The translations under genes were made by a program, and so were the position numbers. Below, piece after piece: positions 50,716 to 62,296 of a DNA stretch of 64,000 nucleotides; position 1 is the stretch's first letter, and the number at the start of each line of letters is the position of its first letter. The notes beneath the pieces are model-generated. The model did not search any database. It saw nothing but the letters and a program-made list of their open reading frames with translations, and was not told the DNA's origin. Origin of the DNA: Rotaria socialis (lineage: Eukaryota; Rotifera; Eurotatoria; Philodinida; Philodinidae); NCBI GenBank assembly GCA_905331475.1, contig CAJNYU010000063.1, positions 186,001-250,000 on the forward strand, written 5' to 3'.

Positions 50716-53411
50716 TTAACTATCAAAAAAGCGTAAAAAGTCATATAGATTTATTTTGCCCTCACTGTTCGTTGTGCATTCAGCAACCATCTAAATAAAT
50801 AAATAAATAAAATAAAATTCTTTAGACAAATATTTTTTTCTTTTGTACCGCATCTATGAGATCATTTTCAAGTGGCAGATTGATTTGTCGAAATAAGTCC
50901 ATAATATTTTCTCGAGTTACAAAACCACTACGATCTTTATCATAACGTAAAAACATTTGTCGGATTTCTTCATGATTTGTTATACGCATATGTTTCAATT
51001 TATTACGCACTTCAGCATATAAACGTATAAAATCACCTGGTCTACGTTGTATACGTATGTTTGTAGTAAGACGTGCATCTGGTCGGCCAGTTTCATTACT
51101 TAAATGTTGTCGTAATGATTCAATAACAGCAGGTGTAAATTGTTCCGGATGTTCTTCAGCATATTTCAATACAAATAAATCAGCTGAGCAAATGACAAAA
51201 CGCTGACGAAATACTTCAACAGTTGCGCCAATGTAAAAGTCACATGGACCGTAAAATTGGGGTCGTTCAAGTGTAGAACCTATTCAAAACGAAACAAATA
51301 TATATATATTAGGTTTGTTTACAGTTATTCTTCGTTTTTTTTAATTTACCTGGTTTTGATACACGTGTTCGTTCAAGAAATCGTCCACCGATCATACCTG
51401 AATTGCGTTGAGGTGGCTCATGAATAGTAATAGTATCATCACCAAGACGATAACTGATGATAAATTTACGTGATCTATCGTCTTCACGAGGACTGTCCTA
51501 TTTAAAGAAATAATATTTACATAAAAGAATACAAATATTGTATTGTTTTCGTACTAAAACAGCTTCGTAGCGAAGTACACGATGATCATTTTCCATTAAT
51601 TTCACATAGTCTTTTTTCGGTCGTTCCGGTTGAAGCCGTAAACAATTTTGCATGGAATCTTCTAATGAACCAAAACCGTTGTATGGAGGAATTTCCTAGA
51701 ATAAGGCAAGTGACTTGTCAAAAGCGCGAAGAAAAAATATTTAAAATTTACCATCTTAGCATATTCATTACGTGTTTCTTGAACATCAACAGGCTCAAAA
51801 TTATTAACACCAAAATTTTTTGCATAAAATGTTTTGGTAAACATATCACAATCGTGAATGAGAAAATTTCGACCATAAATATTAACAGTTTTTCCAACCA
51901 TTAAATCCGACGGTTTAAAATAATTAGCAACTTCTGTTTCACTTAATTCAAGAAATACATGTGGAAATGTACCTAAAAATGATGGCATTAGAAATTTCAT
52001 CAAGGCAAATTTCTTTCTGGTAGAATATCTATGTGTGTTAGATTGCTGTATTAATTATTTCTCTAAAAGAATGATCAATGAGAGTAGACTGTTTTCGACT
52101 AACCTTTAACATCATAACGATCTTTTGGAATTTTATGACGTGTAATAAGTACTGGAAATGGATCTCGACCATCGTTCGCTTGATGTACTTCTCTTATTTC
52201 CATTGTATCATTAACTAAAAAGTATTGTATAACGAATTCCCGTTTTTCACCAAACATTCTTGATCGGTCATCCCATACGGCATAGAAACGTAAGACTTTT
52301 CGATCCATTTCAATATATTGTTTAAGTTTATCGAAATCAGTTTTTGTTTTATATGTTTTCAATTCAGCTGCTTGGATTCGTTTACTTATATATGGATCGC
52401 GTGGTATCAATTCTGATTGATTTACATGAATACCTTCACTTTCAAGCCATTCCTATAATCAATAAAAAATATGACTTGAAAGCTATTTTCTTTCATCATC
52501 ATGCAGTTCTTACTCGAGTAAATGCATCACAATCGCATACGCGGAATACTTTGCCATAGACAGATAGATTTTGTCCAAGATTAATATCACGAAAATTATA
52601 TGTTTCACCTTGATCATTTTTTGGAAAACGATGACGACGAAGTAATTTACCTTGTGGAATACCACTGTTTTCTTGAACTTCTTCAAGGATTTCTAAACTA
52701 TCATCTTCAAGATAGTAGAGAATTTTTATTGGTCGTACACGATAATATTCATTTGGACTTTCATGTATTGTTTGTTTGAAATAACCGAAAAATCGAAGAA
52801 CTTTTTTATCAAATGCTAATGTGGCCGGAACAAATTTATCCGGCGTTTGTACAACTGATTTGCCGTAGATAAGCTCCGGTCGGTAATTTCGAAGAAGCTC
52901 TAATTCATCTTCACTAATCTGATTATAATTAATACGTGTACCACCTGCAAAACAAACAATGACACTGATCGGATTTATCACTCAATCGGGAATATAAAAA
53001 AATTGCGGAGCTTAAATTTATTTATACTAATCGAATCATTCATCTTTCACAGTTGAATTAATCCGTAGAACATAGAAAAATATCAAAATAACGTTGCTAG
53101 AAAATTTGGAATAAGTCTAACTAGTGTGTTTTAAATACAGTCCATTTCCTTTTGTAAGGTTTCTCTATGTTAACAACATAGCTAGACGTGAAATGAATAG
53201 TGAACAGATTACGTTTTCTCTTACCTAATCCAACTTGAGGCCATTTCGTAACTCGATGGCCATTTTTTACATCGAGCGTGTGACTGACATGAAAGTTAGT
53301 TTGCTAAAATACAAATATTTACATTACAATCAAGAGATAACTTTGACCGATCGTGATACGCACTGTTGGATCACGAAATGAATTTCCGGGTAAGCATGGT
53401 AGACCTTCCAT
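50716..53411 (-). CDS. EFHC1: EFHC1, DM10-domain ciliary microtubule protein with C-terminal EF-hand
   Basis: Nine exons: 53364-53411, 53225-53303, 52514-52944, 52104-52452, 51752-51972, 51555-51695, 51350-51497, 50849-51279, 50716-50790. They join in frame to 640 aa, the same length as human EFHC1. EFHC1 (Rib72 type) is a microtubule inner protein of ciliary doublets. The N-terminus GLPCLPGNSFRDPT matches the vertebrate GLPFLPGTSFKD. Three DM10 domains follow, recognisable by KVLRF(F/Y)..., YYLEDDSLEILEEVQENSGI, VNDTMEIREVHQANDGRDPF and DDTITIHEPPQRNSGMIGG. The EF-hand is DKDRSGFVTREN. The last 25-codon exon (KINLYDFLRFFDS) restores the family C-terminus; reading through its 58-bp intron would stop early at 50822. 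Intron 1 uses a GTGCGT donor. Confidence 0.93.
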
Positions 53412-53853
53412 TTTTCTTCTATGTTACACTCGTCACCTAGTTGTCAAGAGGCACTAATAAGTGATATTGTTGCTATTCTGTTTGTCTTGCTCTTCCAGTT
53501 TGATAGCAACTTTTTAATCTTGGTTACCTAGTAACGTCCATCGAAATTAAGTTCGATTTAAATTTAAATTTTAAATTGCGCTTAAAAACTTTCGTCATAA
53601 CTTCTATGATCTTGGAAAATTTGAAGAACGGGTATAAACACATTTCCAGTACTCCTACTCATAGATGTCGCGCAAATGAATCATCATTTTTTTTTAAAGA
53701 GCTACGATAAAGTTGTTTGATCAAATTTCGAAATAACTATAATGTTACGAAATTCTTAATGAAGTTGATGTAATTTTGCGGATATTTAAGAGAATCTTCT
53801 AACCAAGAACTCTCATAAAGAAGTTTTACTTCACTCGCTGGTCAACTAGAAAT

Positions 53854-54375
53854 ATGCAAATCTTTGTTCGTGGCCCTGCCAATTTATTGGCATTCAATAT
53901 TGAAAAAGACGATACGTTACAAGATGTTTATGTAAGTTTTGAGCATTTAGGAATCTCTTCGACTAATTTCATTCATATAGGAATGCATTGCTCAAGAATC
54001 TGGCTGTGTTCTAAATGACATTGTCTTGAGCTTACATGGAGCACCATTAAATAATGAGCAGTTATTCGAAGAATTCAATCTTGTTCCAGGCTCAACTATT
54101 GATGCTCATGTTAAAGTATTAGGTGGAAAAACTCATGGCCGACTTAATAATGCTGGCAAAGTTAAAAATGCAACACCAAAAGTAACTATTCTATTCATGA
54201 CTCATAAGAATCTGTATAATTATCATTAATTCAATCTTTTTATTAGGTTGCTCCAACTGAAAAACCAAAAAAGAAAACTGGCCGTGCTCGTCGCCGAGAA
54301 CAATATGCACACCGTTTTGCCAACAAAGTCGTTTCACCCTCTGGAGATCGACGTGGACCCAATTCAAACTATTAA
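53854..54375 (+). CDS. FAU: FAU copy 1: ubiquitin-like protein fused to ribosomal protein S30 (diverged)
   Basis: Exons 53854-53931, 53981-54181 and 54247-54375 join in frame to 135 aa. FAU is made as a ubiquitin-like domain joined to ribosomal protein eS30 and cleaved after the double glycine. The ubiquitin-like part starts [17 protein letters not shown] and ends VLGGKTHGR; the cleavage site GG is kept. The S30 part has [19 protein letters not shown] and ends RRGPNSNY. Intron positions are identical to copy 2 downstream, so the two arose by tandem duplication. This copy is the more diverged in the usually very conserved S30 start ([13 protein letters not shown] rather than [13 protein letters not shown]). 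Confidence 0.9.
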
Positions 54376-55066
54376 CTAATTTCCTCTGCACAGAGCATAC
54401 TAATAACAATTACTAATCATTTTTCTATTTTTTCTTCATTCTATAAAAAGTTTAAAATTTGATTCCGCTAATAAAAAGTTCATACATCTACTCTGACAAT
54501 GGGGTATGCATTATTGAAAAAAATGAATGTCAGAATATAAGAACTGAAAGTTTCTGAAAAAATAACAAATGTGCATATATGAGTCAACTTACCGTAGTCG
54601 AACTTTTTTTATTCATGCGTTTGCCAAGACTTGAGCTCAAGATGTGTCCATAGTTCTTGACTTTCTTGATCAAGAAAGTCAGAAATTGCGTGCGCTTACA
54701 AAAAAAGTTCAACTAGAGGGTCACATACGACACTACTGTTATTAGGCGTTCCCTATAGAAGACAAAAAGATGTCGCTAAATTTGTATTTTCTGTTCTTTT
54801 TTTCAATTTAATTGCTAATTTTAATAATAATAATCTCAATAGAAAATTATAAATATTCTAAAAATAATCATTGTATCACACACACACATGTATTTGTTTG
54901 TTCCATAAATTATCAAATGGAGATTATTCTTTCGAAATAATAAATAATTATTAGTTCATCAAAACGTCTTTCGAAATTACTTTTTGTTGTTTTTGAAACA
55001 TCATATGATATTATTTTCTTTGCTCTAGATTGTTCGTCTATTATTTTAGTGTATTCAAACGCAATC
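54376..55066. other. spacer between FAU copies, with a short inverted-repeat element
   Basis: A perfect 24-bp palindrome lies at 54658-54681 (half-site TGACTTTCTTGA). It sits inside a larger arrangement in which CGAACTTTTTTT (about 54597) is mirrored by AAAAAAAGTTCAAC (about 54700), giving a foldback of about 115 bp. The rest is AT-rich. A TTATTTTAG acceptor-like site lies 17 bp before the FAU copy 2 ATG. Confidence 0.5.
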
Positions 55067-55597
55067 ATGCAAATTTACGTCCGTGGTGCTGATGAGCTCT
55101 TACCACTCGATCTTGAAAAAGATGATACAGTTCAAGATATTCGTGTACGTTTCATAAGAATCGATAGTTAAAAATGAAATTATTACTTCTATTTTTCAGG
55201 AATATATCGCCGAAGAATATGATGTTGATATGAATGATCTCGTATTAAGTTACAATGGAACACCTTTAAATGACGAACAAACTGTTGAACAATTCGGTCT
55301 TGTACCTGGTTCAGCACTTGATGCTACTATCAAATTATTTGGTGGTAAAGTTCATGGTTCATTAGCTCGTGCCGGTAAAGTTAAAGGTCAAACACCAAAG
55401 GTATGATAGTTTTAACCAGTGAGTGATTCAAGAGAAAATTGGTTAATGAAATTTTCTAGGTAGCTAAACAAGAAAAACGCAAGAAGAAAACCGGTCGTGC
55501 TAAACGTCGTCTTCAGTATAAACAACGATTCGTTAACAAGGTCGCTAGTTTCGGACGTCGTCGTGGACCAAATTCAAATCAACAAGCTTCAACTTGA
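55067..55597 (+). CDS. FAU: FAU copy 2: ubiquitin-like protein fused to ribosomal protein S30
   Basis: Exons 55067-55144, 55200-55400 and 55460-55597 join in frame to 138 aa. The ubiquitin-like domain starts [18 protein letters not shown] and ends KLFGGKVHG; cleavage after GG would free eS30, a component of the small ribosomal subunit. The S30 part is canonical ([42 protein letters not shown]) with a short extra C-terminus QQAST. This is the better-conserved copy and the likely main source of S30. Confidence 0.95.
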
Positions 55598-57746
55598 GAA
55601 GTCATCTGAACACGAAAACAAAACAAACAACTATCTGCGTCTTAACTATTTGTTTAGCTGAGATTATATTGATTCTATCAAACAGCTATGTACGATCACA
55701 AGCAGATTAAAAACATATATTATTTTTGTTTCTGAATAAAACATCGCAAAAGATCAGAAACGAAAATTATTTTACTTTCTTTTACTTATCATCGAATAAC
55801 TCCTATCAGCAGAGAAGATATTTATATTTTAAGAAAACAATCTGTTACCAGTATCTGGTCATTCACGACAAAGTCTTTCATTTATTATATGAGATCGTAT
55901 TATTTGTTATACTTACAAAATGAATAATTCCAGAATATCAATTTTTATAAATCTCTTAAATCGTCAGATTAATACAAATACTATTCAAACGTTCTTTTCT
56001 TTACTAGTGTTTCTTGAAATTTATCTTATTCAATTTTGGCATAAGTCAGCTAAAATAAGACTATAATAAAAACGATGAATCCTTTCCTATTCATCAAACA
56101 TTCATGAAAATCTCGATTTGTCAAATAAAGAAATTGAAAGTAGGTACAACAACTTTTTAATGGACTGAAAACATTTAGAGGAATGCCATCATTCCAAACG
56201 AGGCCTATTGTAAAATATTTTGTATCGATAATTCTATTTCATTGGTCAGCACAATCGTTTTAGAGTTACATGCCTTGGCTTTATATGAAAAAGAGGGTTT
56301 GAATGTGCTGGATTTATGATTCCTAAGAAAAAAGTCAATTAAAAAAAAAACAACTTTACCTATTTGATCATTTTCGTTTATTCAAAACAGCTGAATTGAA
56401 AACATTTCGAAAGATGTTTCGTATTTATTTGGCTACGCATTTTTATTAAAAGATGAATAAGGATTCTTATCATCATTTTTCAAACTAATAAAATTTATTC
56501 ACGCTAGCCACATTTAAGATTGTAATTATTTTCTTAGTGCGATTGTTTTATCTTATACGATAGAACGTCACTATTATACAACAAAAAATCATATGCGATA
56601 CAGTTTCGTCACTGCACATATGAAAAACAGTTGAACATGTAAATTTATCATTGAATTCAAATAGACTATGAATTTACGTAGAAACACCTTAAAGACATCA
56701 CCTTGATCGATGGGTGCACTTATGAAAAATGAAGAAATATTCACTAATATCATGCGTGCTTTTGTTTATCGCAATACTGAGCATGACATTTAAGACAAAG
56801 CAGGGTCATAGTTTATTGTTTTTACGCCAAGCCCTCTTTTCTTGAGCTGATAAATTCTTTTTCATTGTGACCAGAAATTACTGTCGTGGAAATGAACTAG
56901 TTGCACTGAAATCTGAAGCATTGAGAAAATGTCAAGTAAAATAAACCAAACTACATTTAAATCTTGAATTAAGCAACGTTCATTGATATTTTTCATGCGA
57001 ATATCTGAAAATCTGTCATTAGAAGAGTTACAAAGTTGAAATAATTTAGATGTAAAAACATATTTATCCGTGAATTTTGACATGAAAAGAATTTTCTAAA
57101 TGAACTTCTGTTTATGTAATTATATTCTACCAGTAGTTTAGCATTTCTTTCATTCGAGTGTAAGAAAAACGAATGCATTAAAGTAGACTCCTATCCGGTT
57201 AATCAAATTATTTCGGAAGCAGTAAAATACTATTGCGTTCTACAAAAACTACTGAAATTCTCTGTACTTTCAAGAACAAATAGATTTTCAAAAAACAATA
57301 GAACGCTATCAAAGTCTGTCTCATATGCCAAAAAAATGTTAGAATTGCGAAGGTATGCTCAAAATTATATTTTCTCTTATTGGAAGACGTCAGTTTTCTG
57401 TTGCTGAAAAATTAATATCCGTCAGTGGACATCGATAAATCATAATTTCAATAAAGTCATTCTACATGTGAAGAAAACGCCATAACAAAATTTATCATAC
57501 AATGTTTTTTTTTATCTCGAATTATATTTTTAAGAAAAAATAGAAACTATGAGTTTCACCAGTCTAGTTTAAAAAGAGACTGAAACTTAATAATAAATAT
57601 ATACGTGGGCATAAATCATTTCTACAGTATGACTTCTAGTTTAAGTAAAGACTTATATTATACATTTGTATTGAATTTTTGTTATAAATACTCTTGATTT
57701 TTATTCATTTCTCGCACAGATCATTCTCTTCAGTAAATTTTATTTA
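55598..57746. other. intergenic AT-rich DNA, no gene seen
   Basis: About 2.1 kb between FAU copy 2 and the first secreted-protein gene, with only short chance frames and poly-A/T tracts. Confidence 0.5.
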
Positions 57747-57780
57747 GACGTTGATCGCCTACGAGCTGGTCTCGATACTA
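57747..57780 (+). promoter_or_regulatory. upstream motif shared by the two secreted-protein genes (copy A)
   Basis: GACGTTGATCGCCTACGAGC followed by TGGTCTCGA is closely matched at 61382-61422 upstream of the paralogue. It lies 465 bp before the ATG of gene A. A possible leader intron (GTAAGAT donor near 57799, GTTTAG acceptor near 58199) would bring it near the start, so it may be 5' leader or promoter sequence. Confidence 0.5.
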
Positions 57781-58211
57781 CAATAGAAATTTAAAACAAG
57801 TAAGATATATTTTTGGAAATATCAATTACAAAACTAGGATTTAGTATTATACCCATAGTATTAAATTTCATTCCAATAGATTTGTCTTACTAATATGATA
57901 TTTGGTAAAAACATCTGCAGCAGGAATTATATCAGACTCTTTACTCGTTCATATAGGAACTTCTTTTCAATGTCAAGTTCATTTTGAACTGACAGATGTA
58001 GCATTTTCCTGAGAGACCATTGGAAACAAGACGGCCATTCGAAGTTTTTATCCTGAATTTTAGTCATCTTGTTTCTCAAAATAAAATCTATTTAAATCTT
58101 TTTCCTGATCTCATAAAGTCCTATCTAAAAATAATAGTAATTTACACAAGAGTTAAAAAACAATTATTTTCTTTTCATCATTTCATTTCTATTGTTTAGA
58201 AACAAAAATAA

Positions 58212-59009
58212 ATGTCAAAATTCAATGTATTCATATTGTGTTGTATGGTGATCGTTGTTGTGTGTGCGAATGATAAACAAAACAAGACAAAAGACGAGCA
58301 TATATGTGGTTCAATTGTCAATGTACTTTGTGTAACAGATATTCTAACGGACATTGCTAAAGCAGCCAAAAACGTTCAACAGCTAGCAACAGACATTGAC
58401 AACAAAATTGTAAATATACTTTTCAGAAAGGAAACAATTTTTGAACAATGTATACTTGGTTTTAGTTTCGAGATGATCCATCTAAACTCAGTCTTCTAGT
58501 CAATAAGATCCAGAAAATGACTCTTTTAGAACCAACTTTCCCAGCCACAACATATCATAGAGAATCAATATGGAAGAATGATGTTGAGAGAGTAAAACAC
58601 AGAAATTATTTTTTTATTTAACAATAATATTCATTGATTTTTCTTCTAGGAAAATTTCATTCATATAATTAGAGAGGAATATTATGCTATTAGTTTCCTA
58701 TATAAATCCATACAAAATCTGCATCACACTGACAGTACATGGGGGAAACATCTTGATACTTTGCTCAATAAAGCACAATTTATTTTACGAAAAGATATGT
58801 TTTGCAATTATGTACATATTTTACGTGTTTATCTAGCAGACTGGCTACCTATTGAGCAGATAAATGGTATCAAATTGCCAAAAAACGAAAAACGTGAATT
58901 ATCATCATTTGAATATAATACTTATGCAGCCATTATCGTTCAATTATTAATCAACTGGACGCGATCTATTGAGAGTTTGCTTAACAATCTTACAGCTAAA
59001 CTTGAATAA
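58212..59009 (+). CDS. small secreted helical protein, unknown family (paralogue A)
   Basis: Exons 58212-58409, 58466-58591 and 58650-59009 (phase 0) give 227 aa. A signal peptide is clear (MSKFNVFILCCMVIVVVCA). The mature protein starts with a charged stretch, then Cys32 and Cys40 (ICGSIVNVLC), then amphipathic, probably helical sequence to the C-terminus, with Cys160 in LRKDMFCNY. No membrane segment other than the signal. The gene has the same exon design as the one at 61475: a 360-nt last exon, and Cys at codon 52 of that exon in both. The compact all-helical look recalls secreted four-helix proteins, but no family is recognised. Confidence 0.75.
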
Positions 59010-61381
59010 ATCAATATGATAATAATTTCGACAAGTTTACACTACTAGAGTCGCTTTCGGTCTTCAAAACTAACTAACTGATATATACAATTTGTCTGTT
59101 GTCCTATTGTTTTCGTTAGTGCTATTAATGTAGTAGTTAGCAAATAAATTGAGCTAGTCAAACTAAAACAAAGTAAAAATTCATTGATATATTTAAAAAA
59201 GTATGAATGCAAGTGATTTTAAGCATCACACACGAAGAAGAATCAGTATGAGACAGAGACATCTACAGCGGTAGTTTTGCTTTTACATATATTGCAGGAT
59301 TAGATGATAGTGCGAGTAATACAAGTGTGTAGAAGTCTAGAGTCTTCTAATACGACTTTTCTAAGAGATTTTTGTAAAGCCTCTATGTAAAATTTATATC
59401 GTTTTGCTGAAAAAGTACCCCAAGAAACGGCTATTTGTGAGAAAACACAAATATATATACGTATATAGTGATGAACGTATGTGGCACTTCGTGACTCTTA
59501 ATTATAAGGTAAAATTATTGAAAATCCCAAGAATCTCCAAGAAATATCTTTTTTTTCAAATTAAAACAGGAGTCTGTTGCCATGGAGGGATTGCAGACAA
59601 AAGAGATTTTCCAAAGAATTCGTCAAAATAACAACCACAATCAACATCTATCATACAGCAAACTTAATTAAGCTCACACGCACACAGAATGTTACTACAA
59701 GTCAAACTTTCCATAAAGCAATGTTACATGTCAAGTGAAGAACGACAAGCGTTGAAGATAGTTAGAGCGTTCAATAAAATTCTTGTTATCAAATAACAGT
59801 ATCAAATATCCAAATATGATTGTGCCAATGGGTTTCATTGTCTCCTGACAACTACAATTTTGTACCTACTCGAAATGATATTATGTGTTTATTCATGCTG
59901 AAAACGTAATTTTCAAAAATGTGATATTTTATCTTTAAATAATATTGATCCCAAGTTGATTACAGAAACAATAAGTCTAGTCTATATATGCTGGATCAAA
60001 TATTCTTATCTTATAGCTACTGTCTAGCAGTAAACCAATATGTATATTATTCAATTTATAATTCAATCTTCATACGACTGTCAAAATTGGCAACTAATCT
60101 TTCATGTGTGTATATTTAGTCACAATGAGTGAATAAGTAAATCCGAAGTGTCTCGTGCATGCTTTTGATGAAGTCAATACGGTTATCTTTGAAGTGTGAA
60201 GTATGTTAAAACTTTGTATTTTTGATGTAACACCAACATTGTTTTGGCAATATAGATCCTATGGTACATAGCATATCATATTCAATCGTACGTCAACAAA
60301 GCCGAAGAAAATAATCGTTTCCATGTCAAATAAATATATTTACCTTTTCTAAGGTCATCTTCTATGTCAGGCTCCCATGAAAAAAATAGAAAAACATGTA
60401 GATCGTATTGCATTGAATAAAGTTTGCATTCAGCTATTGAGAAATGCTTTGAAAAAATAAAGTAGAAATGTGACATAGAAAGTGTTATATCGGTCGAGCT
60501 GAATTACTGGAAAATGTTCATGAGAACTGTTGTTTCTTGTGAGAGCAAGCAAATAGAAGTCCGTGTTTCAAGTTTTAAATCGTTTTCAATATTATATTCT
60601 AGCGTAATCTGTATGACGCAGAATTAAATGAAATATATCAACAGTAGGAGTTTTTTGAAATTCTACATTAGATTATTGGAATGTTTTTCAAATTTCTCTC
60701 TGATCTGATTTATTGCAGTAGTTAAAGAGAAGAAAATCGAACATATTTATTTTTCGAGACTTTTTTACTACGATTGCCATAATTCAAACGACAGTTTTCA
60801 CCGTTCTAATTTTAATCAATGACGCAGACACTGGCGTACATCAAATCTGTGAAAACAGTCATTATATCGATTCTATTGGTAAAACACGTATCGCGATATT
60901 TTTATTATCATTCAGCAAAAAAAATCAAAACTGCGTTCCCATGGATTTAAGCGTTCAACAGTACTGATATGCTCTTATCGGCAATACTATAAATGTAAAG
61001 TCTATCAATGATTTCCTAATGCTCAAATATTTGTCTGCCAACATGCGTCATCGATAACAATTTTGTTTTATTAAAAAAAATCTCGATATATGCTAAACAT
61101 ATAATGAATAGACTGCAAAACCAAAAAATTCATATCTATAAAAAACAATACTTCCACGTAGGAGGCAATATTGATTTACAACAAAAAATAATAATTTAAA
61201 GGAGTGGGCTACTACTGCTATCATGTAGTTATAAAGGGAAGCTAATTTAAAAGCAAATCGTAGTGACAAGACCGCATTTGTATCGAGAAAAAGTCAGGTA
61301 TTATTTGTTTCTATTATCTATATTCATGTTGGTTTGACGTAATATATATGTGGTAACGTTTAGTGTCTTCTTTCTATCTTC
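59010..61381. other. spacer between the two secreted-protein genes
   Basis: About 2.4 kb of AT-rich DNA. No third copy, broken or whole, was found by eye, and no other gene is supported. Confidence 0.45.
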
Positions 61382-61422
61382 GACGTTGATCGTCTATCCA
61401 ACACACGAGCTAGTCTCAAGCT
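61382..61422 (+). promoter_or_regulatory. upstream motif shared by the two secreted-protein genes (copy B)
   Basis: GACGTTGATCGTCTATCCAA then CGAGCTAGTCTCAAG, the counterpart of 57747-57780, lies 93 bp before the ATG of gene B. It indicates that the duplication included upstream sequence or that the motif is conserved for expression. Confidence 0.5.
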
Positions 61423-61474
61423 TCAACAATTATTAGGCAAAAAAACATTTTTTAGTAAAGCAGTTTAATAGAAT

Positions 61475-62296
61475 ATGATTATCTATTTAGTTAAATTCAT
61501 GTCTCCATTAGCAAGTTTAATACTTGTCCTTCTATCAATTAATTGTGTAGCTTCATACAATCTTCGTCGCTCACAAAATGATCATATGTGTACAATGATG
61601 GGTAGTATATTGTGTATGAAAGAGGAGTTAACCATCATCGAAACAGTCAGCCAAGCTATCTCACGCCAAGCAAGTGAAATAATAAAAATTGTAAGTTTGA
61701 TTTAATTGAGTAACAAGACAACATATATAATGTTTATTTATTCGAATTTTCTAGATTGAAGAACCAATCACAGCGATTGGTACACTTCATGACAACGTTG
61801 AGAGAGAATTGAATAATACACAAATGAACGTACCAAAAGCCGAATATCATATGAAGTTTAGTCAACACAGTAACATTGATAAAGTATTTAAATGATAAAT
61901 TTTTGAAATTTATTATATTCATCTTTATCTTTATAGGAATTTTTAACCAATCTTTTCTTGGAAGCACACAATGCTATGATTTTCTTTTATAATTCAATAG
62001 AAGATTTGTTAAGAATAGACGTTCCATATACAGCAGCGGTTGATAAACTATTTAAACGAATAAATTATGATTTAAGAGAAGAAATGATTTGTCGATATCG
62101 ACGTGCACTTTATGTTTTCTCTCAAAAATGGAAGTCAGCTAATGAAATTGAGCGCATGAATTTTACGAAACATGAACATGAACGTGCTAAATCCATGACT
62201 CATCATGTTCATTCCATCGTTATTCTTCGACGTTTAAAGGAATGGGTTGCATTAATCAGTTATGTTATTGTTAATCTCAGCAATAAAATTAATTAG
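61475..62296 (+). CDS. small secreted helical protein, unknown family (paralogue B)
   Basis: Exons 61475-61690, 61755-61883 and 61937-62296 (phase 0) give 234 aa. An internal ATG at 61499 starts a cleaner signal peptide (MSPLASLILVLLSINCVAS) and may be the real start. Cys39 and Cys47 (MCTMMGSILC) repeat the Cx7C of gene A, and Cys167 lies in LREEMICRY, matching LRKDMFCNY. The last exons of A and B align without gaps over 119 residues, sharing for example F-Y-SI--L near their start. The rest is predicted helix with many Arg/Lys. Function unknown. Confidence 0.75.

Noticed and set aside
50822..51169. EFHC1 ending early at 50822
   Set aside because: A 58-bp intron with good sites leads to an exon encoding the conserved family C-terminus, so the early stop is intronic.
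58212..62296. The secreted pair as insulin-like or known cytokine genes
   Set aside because: Cysteine number and spacing do not fit insulin-type folds, and no cytokine family motif could be named.
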